Assembly: GCA_015178975.1 (NCBI GenBank) | Contig: WHVD01000178.1 | Span: forward strand, 96,853-160,852 | Source of the DNA: Hysterangium stoloniferum | Taxonomy: Eukaryota > Basidiomycota > Agaricomycetes > Hysterangiales > Hysterangiaceae | Direction of reading: 5' to 3' | Length of the DNA stretch: 64,000 bases | Program-made: the position numbers and the translations under genes | The notes under the pieces: model-generated | The model's database searches: none | The model's input: the letters and a program-made list of their open reading frames with translations, nothing else | What the model was told of the DNA's origin: nothing | Shown: positions 1 through 10,990 of the stretch, piece after piece | Numbering within the stretch: position 1 is the first letter of the stretch | Layout: every line of letters starts with the position of its first letter

Positions 1-470
1 CTGGAGCCCACAGTAAGCAGTGGGGCAGGTCACAAAGTGACCACCCCACAGCATAGCAAGGGTTCCCAGGCTTGTTAATGAATTTTGCTTGGTGGGTTGT
101 GGGTCCATTTTAGCACCGTTAGGTGTCCATATTATGACATCACAGAGGCATTTGTGAGACTGCAGAAGTAATTGTGTGATTGTGGGAGCATTTTCACCCA
201 TGCAGAATTATTTTATACATGCATGGGAGCATTTTCACCTGCACAGAATTATTTTATGCATGCACAGGAGCATTTTCACCCATGTGGAATTATTTTAGAC
301 ACGTGTGGGAGCATTTTCAGTGGCAGAGAAGAATTTCCCATGCCCCTCACCAACACATTTCCCACAACACATTTGAGACCAAGATTTCTATGCTACACCT
401 GATTCTATCATTACTCGGAAAAATCCTCAGTTATGGCCAATATAATTTGCTTAGGATGTTCAACTGTCAT
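1..470. other. Gene-free flank left of a retroelement
   Basis: No coding region is supported here. The stretch holds a short inverted repeat at 28-42 (GGTCAC, three A, GTGACC) and the minisatellite listed separately. The recognisable pol sequence begins at about 486, so the left breakpoint of the retroelement lies near 470-490. Confidence 0.6.
143..325. repeat. 41-bp minisatellite, about 4.5 copies
   Basis: The string GGAGCATTTTC recurs with its GGG or AGG anchor at 184, 225, 266 and 307, a constant step of 41 bp. A more diverged partial copy comes before it, starting at about 143. Each unit carries GGAGCATTTTCAC followed by CAGAATTATTTTA. Short open frames across it are repeat artefacts, not genes. 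Confidence 0.85.
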
Positions 471-485
471 AAATAGACAAATTAG

Positions 486-1892
486 CAGCACCGGGTTAAG
501 TCTATTTCCAATTTCTTAAGTTTCCCAGTGCATATACATGAAGGCCAAATTCTGGGCTACTCCCATAATCCGGAAACATGGTTAGATAGCCTGGAACATT
601 TAGACAATGAGCAGCTATCCCATCTAAGTGCTCATTCCTATTTGATCAAGAGCATTGCTAGCCAACTTCTCAGTCCGAAATATAATTCTATTGATCAGCC
701 TGCTACTGAAGGAGAATCAGAAGGTGGCCCAAAGACAGCAGAAACTCCTCCAGATGATATTAGCTCTGATAAATTCTTTGAAGAGATTGACATCAATAAG
801 GATTTATCATCGGAGCAGAAGAATCAATTAAAGGCTATTTTATGGAAGAATCTTTTTGCCTTTGGATTAGATGGAAGATTAGGCCACTATCCTGCCAAGG
901 TGGAGATAAATCTAAGAGAAGGAACAAGAGAAATTTCCCAACCTCCATTCTTTGCCTCACCTAAGAATAGAGAGATTATTGAAGAGCAGATGGATAAATG
1001 GGTCAAATTACAAGTTATTGAGCCTTCCAAAAGCCCTTGGGGTGCTCCTGCATTTATTATTTATTGGCAAGGAAAGCCCAGGATGGTAATTGACTTCAGG
1101 CAACTAAATGCTCAAGTAATTCCAGATGAATTTCCACTGCCTCAGCAAGATGATATATTACAAGCATTAACTGGATCTCAGTGGTTATCTACACTAGATG
1201 CATTAGCCAGTTTTACTCAATTGGAAATGCCATCAAAAGATAAAGAGAAAACAGCTTTCAGAACACACAGAGGGCTTTATCAATTCTTGAGAATGCCCTT
1301 TGGATTCAGAAATGGCCCAGCAGTCTTCCAGAGAGTAATGCAAAATATCCTATCCCCATTCCTCTGGATATTTGCTTTGGTCTACATTAATGATATTGTC
1401 ATATTCTCTAAAACCTTTGAAGATCATTTAATGCATACAGAATCAGTCCTCAAAGCAATCATTGCTTCAAAAATGACCTTATCTCCCTCAAAATGCCATT
1501 TTGCCAACCAATCACTTCAGTTATTAGGACAGAAAGTCTTCCGACTTGGCTTATCTACTAATATAGAGAAGATAGATGCTATTCTACAATTGAAAGAACC
1601 CCGAAATGTTCATGAGCTTCAAACATTCTTGGGAATGATGGTCTATTTCTCAGCATATATTCCATTTTATGCTTGGATTGTCAACCCATTATTCTCATTA
1701 CTCAAAAAGGATGTACTATGGACATGGGGAAATGCACAGCAAAATGCTTTTGAATTAGCAAAAAAGGCTCTAACTAATGCTCCAGTCAGAGCATATGCTA
1801 TCAGAGGACTTGGATATACAGTAGGCTATATTCTGATGCCTGTGATATTGGAATTGCAGCAATTCTGCAACAAGTCCAGCCAATCAAAATAA
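486..1892 (+). pseudogene. Ty3/gypsy pol, reverse transcriptase part (element A)
   Basis: This is a reverse transcriptase of a Ty3/gypsy element. Recognisable conserved pieces are EGQILGYSHNPETWLD near the start, the VIDFRQLNAQVIPDEFPLP block, FRTHRGLYQFLRMPFGF, and the palm motif. At 1383-1394 the catalytic YxDD reads Y-I-N-D, so the first aspartate is replaced by asparagine through a GAT to AAT change. The frame opens upstream of 528 at a stop at 483-485. Homology runs on past the listed end: near 1815-1825 the frame shifts and the RNase H sequence continues in another frame. The protease that should come before it is missing here and lies inverted at about 8424-9190. The element is dead. 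Confidence 0.85.
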
Positions 1893-2686
1893 GGGACTTA
1901 CAAGGAACCAAGACCTATGACAATAATGAACCAATTCCACAGTTATTGATTGCTATATCAAAAGAAGAAGAGCATTTACCGGAAAATGGCTCTTGGGCCG
2001 AGAATTTTGAAGACTCTATTGTCCATGTTGAAAGAGTAATTGCCTATTGGTCAAGAACATTAAAATCTGCAGAAATGAATTACTCACCAACAGAAAGGGA
2101 AGCTTTAGCCTTGAAGGAAGGGCTAGTGAAGTTCCAATCCTATCTTGAAGGAGAGAAGATCTGGGCTATTACAGATCATGCTGCATTAACATGGAGCAGA
2201 ACCTTTCAAAATATTAATAGAAGACTGCTCACCTGGGGAACCATCTTTGCAGCATATACCAACCTCAAGGTTGTGCATAGAGCCAGTAGAGTGCACTCGA
2301 ATGTTGACCCGATTTCGAGACTGAGACAGCGCTTGCCCAGAGAAGATAGCCCTATATCTGATAAAATAATATCAGTAAGCCTAGAGGATAGAGAGAATCA
2401 TCCTCTAGCAAGAATTTATGATGAGATCTCACCTGAATTCGAAGCCAATATATTGAATCTCGGCAGGCATTATTTTGAAGAGGAGTTCAAAGAACCGAGC
2501 CAATTGGTAAATCTCAGCATCTCTATTGAGAATTCCTTTTTAGGTCAAATGAAATCACCTTATTTGAGCACACATGGCTATAGTGTGCTAATTGGAGCCA
2601 ATCCTAATGAAATTATAAGTTTTGTTAAAGGGTATGATGAAGATCAATATTTTACAAAAATTAAATATATTAAGGACCGAAGATAA
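1835..2686 (+). pseudogene. Ty3/gypsy pol, RNase H part (element A)
   Basis: RNase H and connection region of the same element, displaced from the RT frame by a frameshift just upstream. The sequence YSDACDIGIAAIL starts in this frame at about 1830. It is followed by AYWSRTLKSAEMNYSPTEREALALKEGL, a fragment of which is the usual SRTLxxAExNYxxxExEAL block, then ITDHAALTW and the SRVHSNVDPISRL sequence typical of the end of the domain. The open frame ends at 2686, and stops separate it from the integrase. The family assignment is secure; function is excluded by the breaks. Confidence 0.8.
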
Positions 2687-2699
2687 TTGGATTAATCCT

Positions 2700-3684
2700 C
2701 AATTCCTCAATTCCTGCAATATTCCTTATGCAATGAGGGATTAATATTCTTTGAAGACTCTCAAGGGAATTCTAGACTTTGTGTTCCGAAATCAAAATGC
2801 TCTGAAATTATGTCTCAAATGCATGATGAACTATTTAATGGTGTTCATGCCGGATATCACAAAACATACAATAGGATCATGAGTGGCTACTATTGGCCGA
2901 AAATGTCAAGAGATATCCTACAATTTGTGAATACATGTGATATCTGTCAAAAATCCAAGATAAGAAGACATGCACCGTATGGACTTTTACAGCCAATCCT
3001 GATACCGACTCAACCTTTTGAAGTTATTACTATGGATTTTATTCCAGAGCTCCCCACAAGTGACGGCTTTGATAACATCCTAGTAGTAATTGATAAATTA
3101 ACAAAGTATGGTATATTTATTCCATGCCATACTACAGACAATGAAGAAGAAATCGGAAAGCTAATATTCAAGCATATAATCTCTCAATATGGTCTCCCGA
3201 GACAGATTATATCTGATCAAAATCGCAAATGGACAGGAAGATTTTGGGAGTCCATTTGCAAACAACTAAATATATGTAAGAAGAGTTTTAATTAACTACA
3301 GCATATCATCCTCAAGCAGAGACAGAGATAATGAATCAAATGTTAGAAGTCGCTTTGCATGCATATATTGGACCAGAAAGGGCCGATTGGGCTCCCTTAT
3401 TGGACAGATTTGCATTATCTTACAATACAAGTGTTCACAGTATCTCAGGATTTACTCCTGCATTTCTATTGTTTGGATTTAATCCAAATACAAAAATTAG
3501 TTATCTATCTCCCGGAAAAGAACCCGTGAATAGACCAGATGTGGTAACTCAATCTGCCAAATCTGATCTAACTGGGTGGAGCGATCAAGCTGATCTCATG
3601 GTGGAGCAATTCCGAGCCAATAGAGATCAAGCCAAGGATGCTCTATTATTAGGACAAATATTCCAAAAGAAGTATTATAATTAA
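2700..3684 (+). pseudogene. Ty3/gypsy integrase, zinc finger and catalytic core (element A)
   Basis: The H2C2 zinc-binding module is visible at the start (HDEL, HAGYHKTYNRI, then CDICQKSK). The first catalytic aspartate is in TMDFIPELP and the second in IISDQNRKWTGRFW. The frame breaks at 3295, where a stop follows KKSFN. Homology resumes in another frame with AYHPQAE, TEIMNQMLEVALHAYIGPE, and the ALSYNTSVHSISGFTPAFLLFGF region. A normal family member has HPQADGQTE at this point, so three bases are also missing next to the frameshift. At least two disabling lesions are therefore present. Confidence 0.8.
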
Positions 3685-3689
3685 GGATG

Positions 3690-4215
3690 ACTCACTGTGG
3701 AATTCCAGGAAGGCGATTTAGTCATCTTGAATCCCCACTCCTTATCTTTATTGAAGAACATTAAGGGAAAGAGTCAAAAACTATTAATGTGATATGAAGG
3801 ACCTTTTGAAATACTTGAGAAGATTAGTCCAGTAGCATATAGGCTCCGAATGCCTGTGACATATGGGACTCACCCTGTCTTAAATATTGCACATTTGGAA
3901 AGGTATTCTGAGTCACCTGAAAAGTTTGGAATACGACCTAAGAAAGAGTTTAACCAGGAAGATTTTGAAGAACTACCAGAATATGAAGTTGAAGCTATAG
4001 TAGGACAGAAATGGTCACGATCACAAAGTGGAAAGAGAAATCAAATCTACAGAGTTCGATTCAAAGGATATTCTTCAAACTTTGATGAATGGCTTACTAA
4101 AAAGGATTTGAAGAATGCTCCTGCAATTCTTCGTGACTGGGAAAACAAAGAAAGAGTGCGCAGCAGCCATCCGAGACTCACGGAGGTCTCACTGGCCGAC
4201 TCGGCCTCTAAATAA
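3690..4215 (+). pseudogene. Integrase C-terminus with chromodomain (element A)
   Basis: The integrase C-terminal part (FQEGDLVILNP, GPFEILEKISPVAYRLRMP, HPVLNIAHLERY) is followed by a chromodomain at about 3975-4140: YEVEAIVGQKW, YRVRFKGYSSNFDEWL and LKNAPAILRDWE. This places the element in the chromovirus group of Ty3/gypsy, whose chromodomain is thought to steer integration to particular chromatin. A TGA at 3790-3792 interrupts the domain just before YEGPFEI, where relatives carry an arginine. A CGA or AGA to TGA change is the likely cause. Confidence 0.8.
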
Positions 4216-4319
4216 CCAAAACATCAATATATGCACCCTATATGCACCGTTACTTCTTTCATTCTTATATATTCAAGTAAAAGAAAACGTTTCCACATCA
4301 AAAAAGTTAAAGATTTCAT

Positions 4320-5245
4320 ATGGAACTCTCCCCAGTCACCGAATTGGACTACTCTATTAAAATCATTGAAGGGAAACCTTCTCAAAATGACATTCTAGTT
4401 TCTCATACACTTTATCCAACTTGAAAACTTGAAAACGACTGCATTATCGACTTAACAAATACGATTGGATTCCTATTGAATACAATGGAGTCAAAGTTTA
4501 TAGCATTCGAGAGTCTCTAGCCTATTATCTTTGGGAGTATCATCTCTCAAACATTAAGTTGACTTGTATTGCAGCAGATAATTACACTCCAATCCTTTCC
4601 AACTCTACTATTTCTTATTTTATTCCAGAAGGGAAGTTCCGTGAACTTTGTATAATGCCTGCACCTTTCAGAAACCATCAAGATCTCATAACAAACCCAT
4701 TGCTCGTCACTGGTTCTAGAACCTCTGTAGCTCAATGGTTCGATACGTTTCAAAAGAATGGTTTAAAACTCGAGGCTTGGATGGATAAGGCAAAGGCCAG
4801 AAGTGTAAGACTAGGTAGTCAATGCACTTGGAAGTGGCCTGACGATCCTACTCCCCCTTTGCCCTACACATTGTGAGAGAACTGGAATTTGGAAGATCAA
4901 ATTGATCTGGAATACTGGACTTTTGAGGACATGTGGGGAATGAGAGCCCCAAAGGTTTATTCTCGAGGAAAAGCTCATCTCTCTATCATGAATAGAGCAT
5001 TGAGACTAGTTTTTCAAATTATTAATGGTTCTAACAACTCTATCCCAGTCAATAATACGAGCCTAACCACTCCCAGACAATCTCAACATGCATATAATCA
5101 TCCATCTTCCCCATCCAGCTCTAAAACCAATAGTATTTTCAACTTTTCCCCACCAAGCGATCAAGCAATGACTTCATCTTCAATAATTAATCAACAGGAA
5201 GAAATAGTTGACATTATTCCTATTTCTCCCGACTATGATAATTGA
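4320..5245 (+). pseudogene. Third ORF of element A, unknown product
   Basis: Between the chromodomain and the polypurine tract the element carries about 0.9 kb of further coding-like sequence, which a minimal Ty3 element lacks. It opens at an ATG at 4320 (MELSPVTELDYSIKIIEG) and is interrupted by a stop near 4421 and a frame change. It continues as 4559-4876 (with NYTPILSNSTISYFIPEGKF) and, after a TGA, as 4889-5245 in the same frame. The end is rich in Ser, Pro and Asn. I recognise no domain. No signal peptide or transmembrane segment is evident, so nothing suggests an envelope. Whether it was ever translated is an inference from its length alone. Confidence 0.45.
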
Positions 5246-5331
5246 TTAGATTAGCATCTTATTTCTTTTATCATTCAAAACAAAAGTATTATTTAATTCT
5301 CAGAAAGCGATTGAGCATTATGACTCAGTCA

Positions 5332-5348
5332 AAAGGAAGAGGGGATTT
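5332..5348 (+). other. Polypurine tract of element A
   Basis: A purine run (AAAAGGAAGAGGGGA) followed by TTT sits directly against the TGTGAGGTATC that opens the LTR. This is the normal place for the plus-strand primer of a retroelement, so it fixes the orientation and the left edge of the LTR. Confidence 0.75.
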
Positions 5349-6574
5349 TGTGAGGTATCAGCTTTATCTCATAAAGTTCTCTTAATTTTCTCTGAATTAT
5401 TTAATATTTTCTCGAATTTATTGTATTTTTCTTATATTCTATTGTGAAATATAAGGCTTAGTTCCTTTTAACTTTGCATAATAATAGCATATATATGAGC
5501 TCATATTATGCTATTATATCTTAGTTAATTTATTATAATTTTTAACTAATTGTTTATATTTTATTTACTTAGTTATTGCCTTTTGGCACATTGCTTGCTC
5601 CAATGTGCACATTTTTGGAGTCACGTGACCTATTAGATAAGCCTCCACTCGAGTCATTATTTGATTCCACCGACTCATCAATTGCTTCCATCCCAGGACC
5701 TGCGGCCTTGAACCTTCATGTTCAAGCCAAAGGTTGGAACCCTTGTCTCAGAGAGGGGAATCACATGATAAATAAAGGGTAAAAAATAAGTAGAATATGA
5801 GGTCATTATGACCTAAATAATGACCTCATAAAATAAATAAATAGTTAAATATTTAGTTATCAAAATGTATATAAGGAGGGCCAAGTTTCCAATAAAATCA
5901 ATCTATCTCTCACATATTTTACTGCACAGCTCAGAAGCTTATCTAATCATCCTAAGGACAATAATAGCCTTAGTCTGATACACTAACTGCAAGCACCTAC
6001 ACTTGCAGAATCTTGAATCATTGTCAGCAACTCTTGAACTTAGCTAATCATCTAAGTTCCCTTAGCCTCACAGCTACCCTTAGGCTTACTAAATACATAG
6101 TAAACCTAAAATAAGTATCCTTACTGAAATCCCTGCCAATGCTAGATTATTCAAGGCCCAGCCCTAAGTTTATTGAATTAATCAAGTACAAGCACTCAAA
6201 TAATCCAACACACATTACCTTCTCTATTAATAAATTATATAACACCTTGTTAAATAACTATTAATAGTTACAAATAAGCATACAAAAGTCCAAAGCTTTA
6301 TATCAAGTCTCTGCTAAGTTACTGCGCATATACTCAGCTTCTAGCCCCTATTCTCAAGCAATAGTTCTTTTATTTGCTAAAAGAGTCATATATTGTTCTA
6401 TTGAACCTTTCAATAATCAAAATAAGCATTGTTTTGAGTTTTTTAAGCTTAATAGTGCAGCTCATTAATCTATCAGTATTTAAATTACTGGACCTTTGCT
6501 TGTTTTATTGTTGAAGCTCTGTGACACTATAGCATATATTGAGCTATCTAAGAGAAACCCTTGAATACATTACA
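5349..6574 (+). repeat. LTR of element A (single copy)
   Basis: The edges are inferred from TGTGAGG directly after the polypurine tract on the left, and from ACATTACA before a primer-site-like sequence on the right. This gives about 1226 bp with TG..CA ends. Inside are a long hairpin and TATA box near 5796-5874 and AT-rich sequence around them. Pol lies to its left and gag to its right, so this one LTR serves as a 3' LTR on one side and a 5' LTR on the other. No second copy is in the window, so the ends could not be confirmed by comparing LTRs. Confidence 0.65.
5796..5874 (+). promoter_or_regulatory. LTR promoter: 13-bp hairpin followed by TATA box
   Basis: TATGAGGTCATTA at 5796-5808 is the exact reverse complement of 5818-5830, with a 9-nt loop between. 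About 38 bp downstream is TATATAA at 5868-5874. The pair looks like the core promoter of the LTR, with a palindromic binding site or an RNA hairpin upstream of the transcript start. Confidence 0.5.
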
Positions 6575-6595
6575 AAAATTGGTGGATGTTCTGGG
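6575..6595 (+). other. Putative primer-binding site of element A
   Basis: Directly after the LTR end comes AAAATTGGTGGATGTT. The position fits a minus-strand primer-binding site, but I could not match it to a specific tRNA 3' end by eye. Confidence 0.35.
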
Positions 6596-6832
6596 AAGAT
6601 CATGTTTCAATCTATTGTTGCAGCAATCTTTCAGTAACCTACATATATTCTGGATCAAGGCTTTCATCCTGAATATTTCGAAATCAAATCAAGACTAAAT
6701 CAAGTTACTATCAAGCTACAAAAACTTTCTTCGAATCAAATCAATACACCTATTCCTCCATCGAATACTCCTACTCTCTTACCACCTCACAGTATTCGAT
6801 TTACCCTTAGTAGGACTAGAAATAATTCTACT

Positions 6833-8430
6833 ATGTCAAAAACTCCCAGCATACAGCTACACCCAGAGAGATTAGTCTCTCCAGCACCAACCACTACTCC
6901 TGAACATTTCTGCCATCTTAATGTTACCATTCCCAATACTCCAGTACACAGTTTCTCTGCTACTCCACAAAAGCATCTATTGAGGAATGATAGAGCCAGA
7001 CCAGGAGATCTTACTTACCTCTATCCAAGTACAGTGAGATTGAGGAGACTGTATGAGACAACCTTTCCACACAAATCTAGGAGAGAACTCATTTTGAAAC
7101 TTGGGAAGAGATATATTCCAAACACAGAGAGTCTACCCTATATGCCTTTGCCCAAGCAGGCTGAAAAGGTAGCGGCTCATGCTCTCTATTTGTTAGAAGA
7201 CCTACTGGGAGGAATCCCTAGTGAGGAAAATAGAGAATTGCCATTAGAAGATGCTGGCTATCATTTAGATCCTGGATGTTATGAACTATTACAGGAGATA
7301 CTTCAAGAGCATATTGATAAGGCAACTCCTATACTCACTTCAAGGTGCATACAAGTACCTAAACTACCCAAATGGGGACCAAATGATAATCCTAGAGAAG
7401 CATGGAATCAAGAAGACTTTGAAGTTATCTCAGTCCTCTATCGTGAAGAGATTGAGAATACTCTGGCATATTTGTATTTCCATAAGGCTCTAATTCCAAT
7501 GGGTGAAACTGAAGTACCTAAGCAAGAGGCTTCCCCAGCCCAGGTCGAGTCTGAGGGGATCAGCCAGATTCAGCTTCCTCCAGAAATAGAATCACCCTCA
7601 AAACCACCTATTCATGAACCTATGGGCATAATCCATTCAACTCCTAAAGAAATGACAAGTGAAGTAAAATTTGAATTACCTTCTGAAGGAGAAGAAATCA
7701 ATTATAGCATTTTGAAGCATGAAACTAAAAAGGAAGTGCCTCTACATGAAGAACGAGGCTTCCAAGAGGCTAGAAAGCATATTTCTGAAGATACTAGCAG
7801 TCCTCATTCAAGTGATCACTCCCCTTATGATAATCTGCCTGCATATATGTCAGAATCTCGAAGATTGTCAGAGTTATTACAAGATCCTCAAACTAGAAGG
7901 CCTCCTGAAAGGCAGACTTCATTGCCATATACTACTACAGGTTTAGGAACTACAATTCCTCGGAAAGAGCCTGTCAGAGAACCTCTTGGGATGCTTATAC
8001 CTTATGATCCTGAGAGGGATAGGAGAACATCATTTAGAAGACCTCATAGATCAGGTTTATTTGAGGAATCAAACATCTCTCAAGGAGGAGGAGGTCCTCC
8101 TGGTGATGGAGATGATGGAGATATGGTCCTAGTGGCCCTAGAAGATTTAATTCTATTCAGGGGCCACCCAAGCTACCTGATACTACAAGTGCTAAGAGCA
8201 TACAAGAGGCTCATTTTGATTTGAAACTGAAGCCAGAAATTATTCCCAAGTGGGATGGTGATCCAGACACTTTGTCCAAATGGATATTCAAGATCAATAA
8301 TCTATCTGAACGAAGCAATTATATATTCCAACAGTTGGGACAATTAATCCCTCTCAGGCTTGAGAAGGAAGCCGACTTATGGTTTTGGTCATTACCAACA
8401 GATTACCGCCATGAGATTACAGTCTCTGGT
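6833..8430 (+). pseudogene. Ty3/gypsy gag of element A (truncated)
   Basis: The first ORF runs from ATG 6833 to 8224. It has a charged N-terminal region (RPGDLTYLYPSTVRLRRLYET, YHLDPGCYELLQEIL) and a long Pro/Glu/Ser-rich linker ending in GGGGPPGDGDDGD. The capsid part follows in another frame from about 8135: KPEIIPKWDGDPDTLSKWIF, LSERSNYIFQQLG and ADLWFWSLP. A frameshift near 8130 therefore separates linker and capsid. The capsid stops being recognisable at TDYRHEIT, about 8418, where the sequence jumps into an inverted protease fragment. The usual C-terminal zinc knuckle is absent. Confidence 0.75.
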
Positions 8431-9190
8431 TAGATAAGAATATCTTCTCTATATATGCTATATCAGATCCCTTTGGGAAGGACAGGGTCACTGGTATAGC
8501 ATTTATAGACTCTGGAGAAATTGTTATATCAATGCTAGACCTCACTGAATTCTCAGTTTCCTTAGATTGAATTGATTTCTTTATTTTTTTGTTCTTCCTA
8601 TGAGCCTTAATTTTTCCAGCAAGATCCGAGAGCTTTGGAGTGACATTAACTTGGAAAGCTTCACCTCTTTCATCTTTTAATAAAGGTCCAATAGAATTTT
8701 GAACTTTGATAGACCTTCCACTAGAGCCAAAGCTCAAGATTGAACCTTCCTCTCCTCGGATCACTGAGATTGCATATTGGTCTGCAAAATCATTTCCAAT
8801 AATGAATGGAGTAGTCATTCCTTTGACTACATAAGCTTCAATGATTAATTCCACTGGCCCTTCACTTATATCAAAGTAAATAGGCAAGGAAATAAACCCA
8901 GATATTGTAAAGGCTCCAGTTACTTGAATTAAATTGATTCTCTGTCCATTTTTTATTTTTGGAGGATTTTCGAGTTGAGATAAAGTAGAGTGAGATATCA
9001 ATGAAATATCTGCACCAGAATCCACTATAATATTTGTAGGATTTTTGCCATAACTTCCAAGCCATCCTTGAGTGGAAGTAGCTTGTGCTCCAAGGAAAGC
9101 ACAACCAGGAGGCCTGGCCATCAGTCTTGGCAACATTCCCAGGTGTGATATGCCATTCATGCTCATTCATGATATAATACACTCAATCGC
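8424..9190 (-). pseudogene. Ty3/gypsy protease region of element A, inverted
   Basis: Read on the minus strand this is a retroviral-type aspartic protease: RPPGCAFLGAQA, then NIIVDSGADISLIS with the catalytic DSG, and later FIIGNDFADQYAISV. It ends in YIEKIFLSNQ. In related elements that last stretch lies a few tens of residues before the EGQILGY sequence found at 534, so this fragment belongs just upstream of the RT at the left edge of the window but lies 8 kb away and inverted. A frameshift near 9130 separates EHEWHITPG from MARPPG. The edge against gag at 8418-8432 is sharp; the outer edge at about 9190-9230 is less certain. Confidence 0.75.
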
Positions 9191-9848
9191 ATAATATACT
9201 ACCTCACTCACTATAAAAAATAGTAAAAGTTCTAACCATTCTATATACAAAGAAATGAGTAGAATGGGTGGAATGATGATTCGAGTGGAGGCCTCGACTG
9301 TTATAGTTCGAGGCCTGAAGTGTTAGATAGCTCAGATAATGCTACCTATGTGGTAGCTGGCATGTTACCCTGATCACTGCTTGCTGTAGACCTAGTTTAT
9401 GTCTTACGAGTGGTGGTGCTTGGGTAAAAGTGTGTCTGTTTCTTTGGTGCCGAGTGCACCCACAAGTATACACAGAGCTTCGAACTAATGAAATGGTGCA
9501 ATGTTTGAAGAATATAAAGGATAGAAAAATATGAATAAAATGTGTAAAATATAAATAAAATAAAAGGAGTGTTTTACCACAATGAAACTGTGGTAAAAGC
9601 ATACTCCTCACACTCACATTGCACAACATGCCCATTTGTGTGGGTGTGTGTGTTGCCAGACATGCACTCCTCACACACCACATGAATGCATGCACATGAA
9701 GACAATGTGCTGCATCCATTCATGTGTGTGTGGGGGTGCATAGGTGTTGCTAAATGCCCACTGTGTTATGTCTGAGGGGTCTGTCACATCTGTCAGTCCA
9801 CATACAAGTGGGGCAGTGTGGGCCCATATATTATTACCAAGCTCTAAG

Positions 9849-10335
9849 AATGTCAATATTTAAACTGAAGGGTAGTAGTGTACAAGATAGGATTTTATAC
9901 TAATGTAAATGGAAGCATGGAGGACTGAAAATGGTGATTTTATATTAACAGGACACAGAAATTTGGGAAAATGGAACATGGGGTCAGGAAAAGGAATACA
10001 AGACAAGAGAAAAAAGATAAATACTCTGAGGTGGCAAATGATGTGATGAAGTGATGCAAGGAATAATGGAATGCCATCAGAAGGAAATGGGATGGAGTGG
10101 CTAGAAAATAAAATCATTAAGTGGGTGAATTGTCAGTACACTGTCATCAGAGATGTTGCATCAGGAATACCAATGTCAGGATGCCAGAGTATAGGTTGGA
10201 AACACATATAGGGGCCTAAATGACATAGTTCCTAACAGGTAGGTTCTAACTCAATATTTGAACAGATTAGTAGAATATAAGACAATAATTTATACTAAAA
10301 TATTTAATGACAGACAGATGAGTAGAAGGGGAATA
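9849..10335 (+). repeat. Direct duplication, copy 1
   Basis: This copy begins GTCAATATTTAAACTGAAGG and ends near GACAGACAGATGAGTAGAA. It is collinear with 10525-10990 over almost its full length. Shared landmarks include GAGGTGGCAAAT, GATGCAAGGAATAATGGAATG and ATACATATAGGGG or its variant. The copies differ at many single positions and by short indels, so the duplication is old. Confidence 0.8.
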
Positions 10336-10524
10336 TGAATGCAGGATGGATTATGGCACTTAGCTGTAAATGAGGAGGCTAAGGTCAAAAAGGATCATAA
10401 ATCTCAGTCTGGCCAGACACTAGCAAAAGGATTAAGCAGTATGAACAATACTTCAAAGGTAAATGAAGGTATTATTTTATACACTTCTAAACATGAGAGG
10501 GGGATTCCAAATGGGTATTTTGAG

Positions 10525-10990
10525 TCAATATTCAAACTGAAGGATAGTAGTGTACATGATGGGGTTTTATACTAAAGTAAATGGAAGCACAGAGCTGAAA
10601 ATGGAGATTTGATATTAACAGAACAAAGGAAATCAGGAAACTAAACAGGATATTAAGAAAAGGATACAAGACAACAGAAAAAAGATAAACATCTTCTGAG
10701 GTGGCAAATTATATGGTGAAGTGATGCAAGGAATAATGGAATGTCATTAGAACAGACCTGAGATAGAGTGGCTTGAAAAGGAAATCATTAAGTAGATGTG
10801 TTGTTGGGTATCACAATGCCAGAGGACAGTATATGTACATAGGTAGGTTGAAAATACATATAGGGGTCTGAACAATGTGGTTCTTAATAGAAAGGTTGTA
10901 AATCAATGTTTGAACTGGAGATTAGTAGGATACAAGACAATAACTTATACTAAAAGATTCTATGACAGACAGATGAGTGGAATGGAAGGA
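10525..10990 (+). repeat. Direct duplication, copy 2
   Basis: Partner of 9849-10335, offset by about 675 bp. It starts GTCAATATTCAAACTGAAGG and ends at GACAGACAGATGAGTGGAA. The roughly 190 bp between the copies show no clear third copy. Confidence 0.8.

Noticed and set aside
143-325. Short regularly spaced repeats as a possible CRISPR array
   Set aside because: The repeats are directly adjacent 41-bp units without unique spacers, in a fungal nuclear sequence.
5349-6574. LTR of element A as the insertion of a separate solo LTR
   Set aside because: A polypurine tract lies directly to its left and gag with a primer-like site to its right, which is the internal context of the same element and not a target-site duplication.
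9289-9316. Inverted repeat AGGCCTCGA/TCGAGGCCT as ends of a DNA transposon
   Set aside because: The arms are only 9 bp with a 10-nt loop and enclose nothing; no target duplication or transposase is present.
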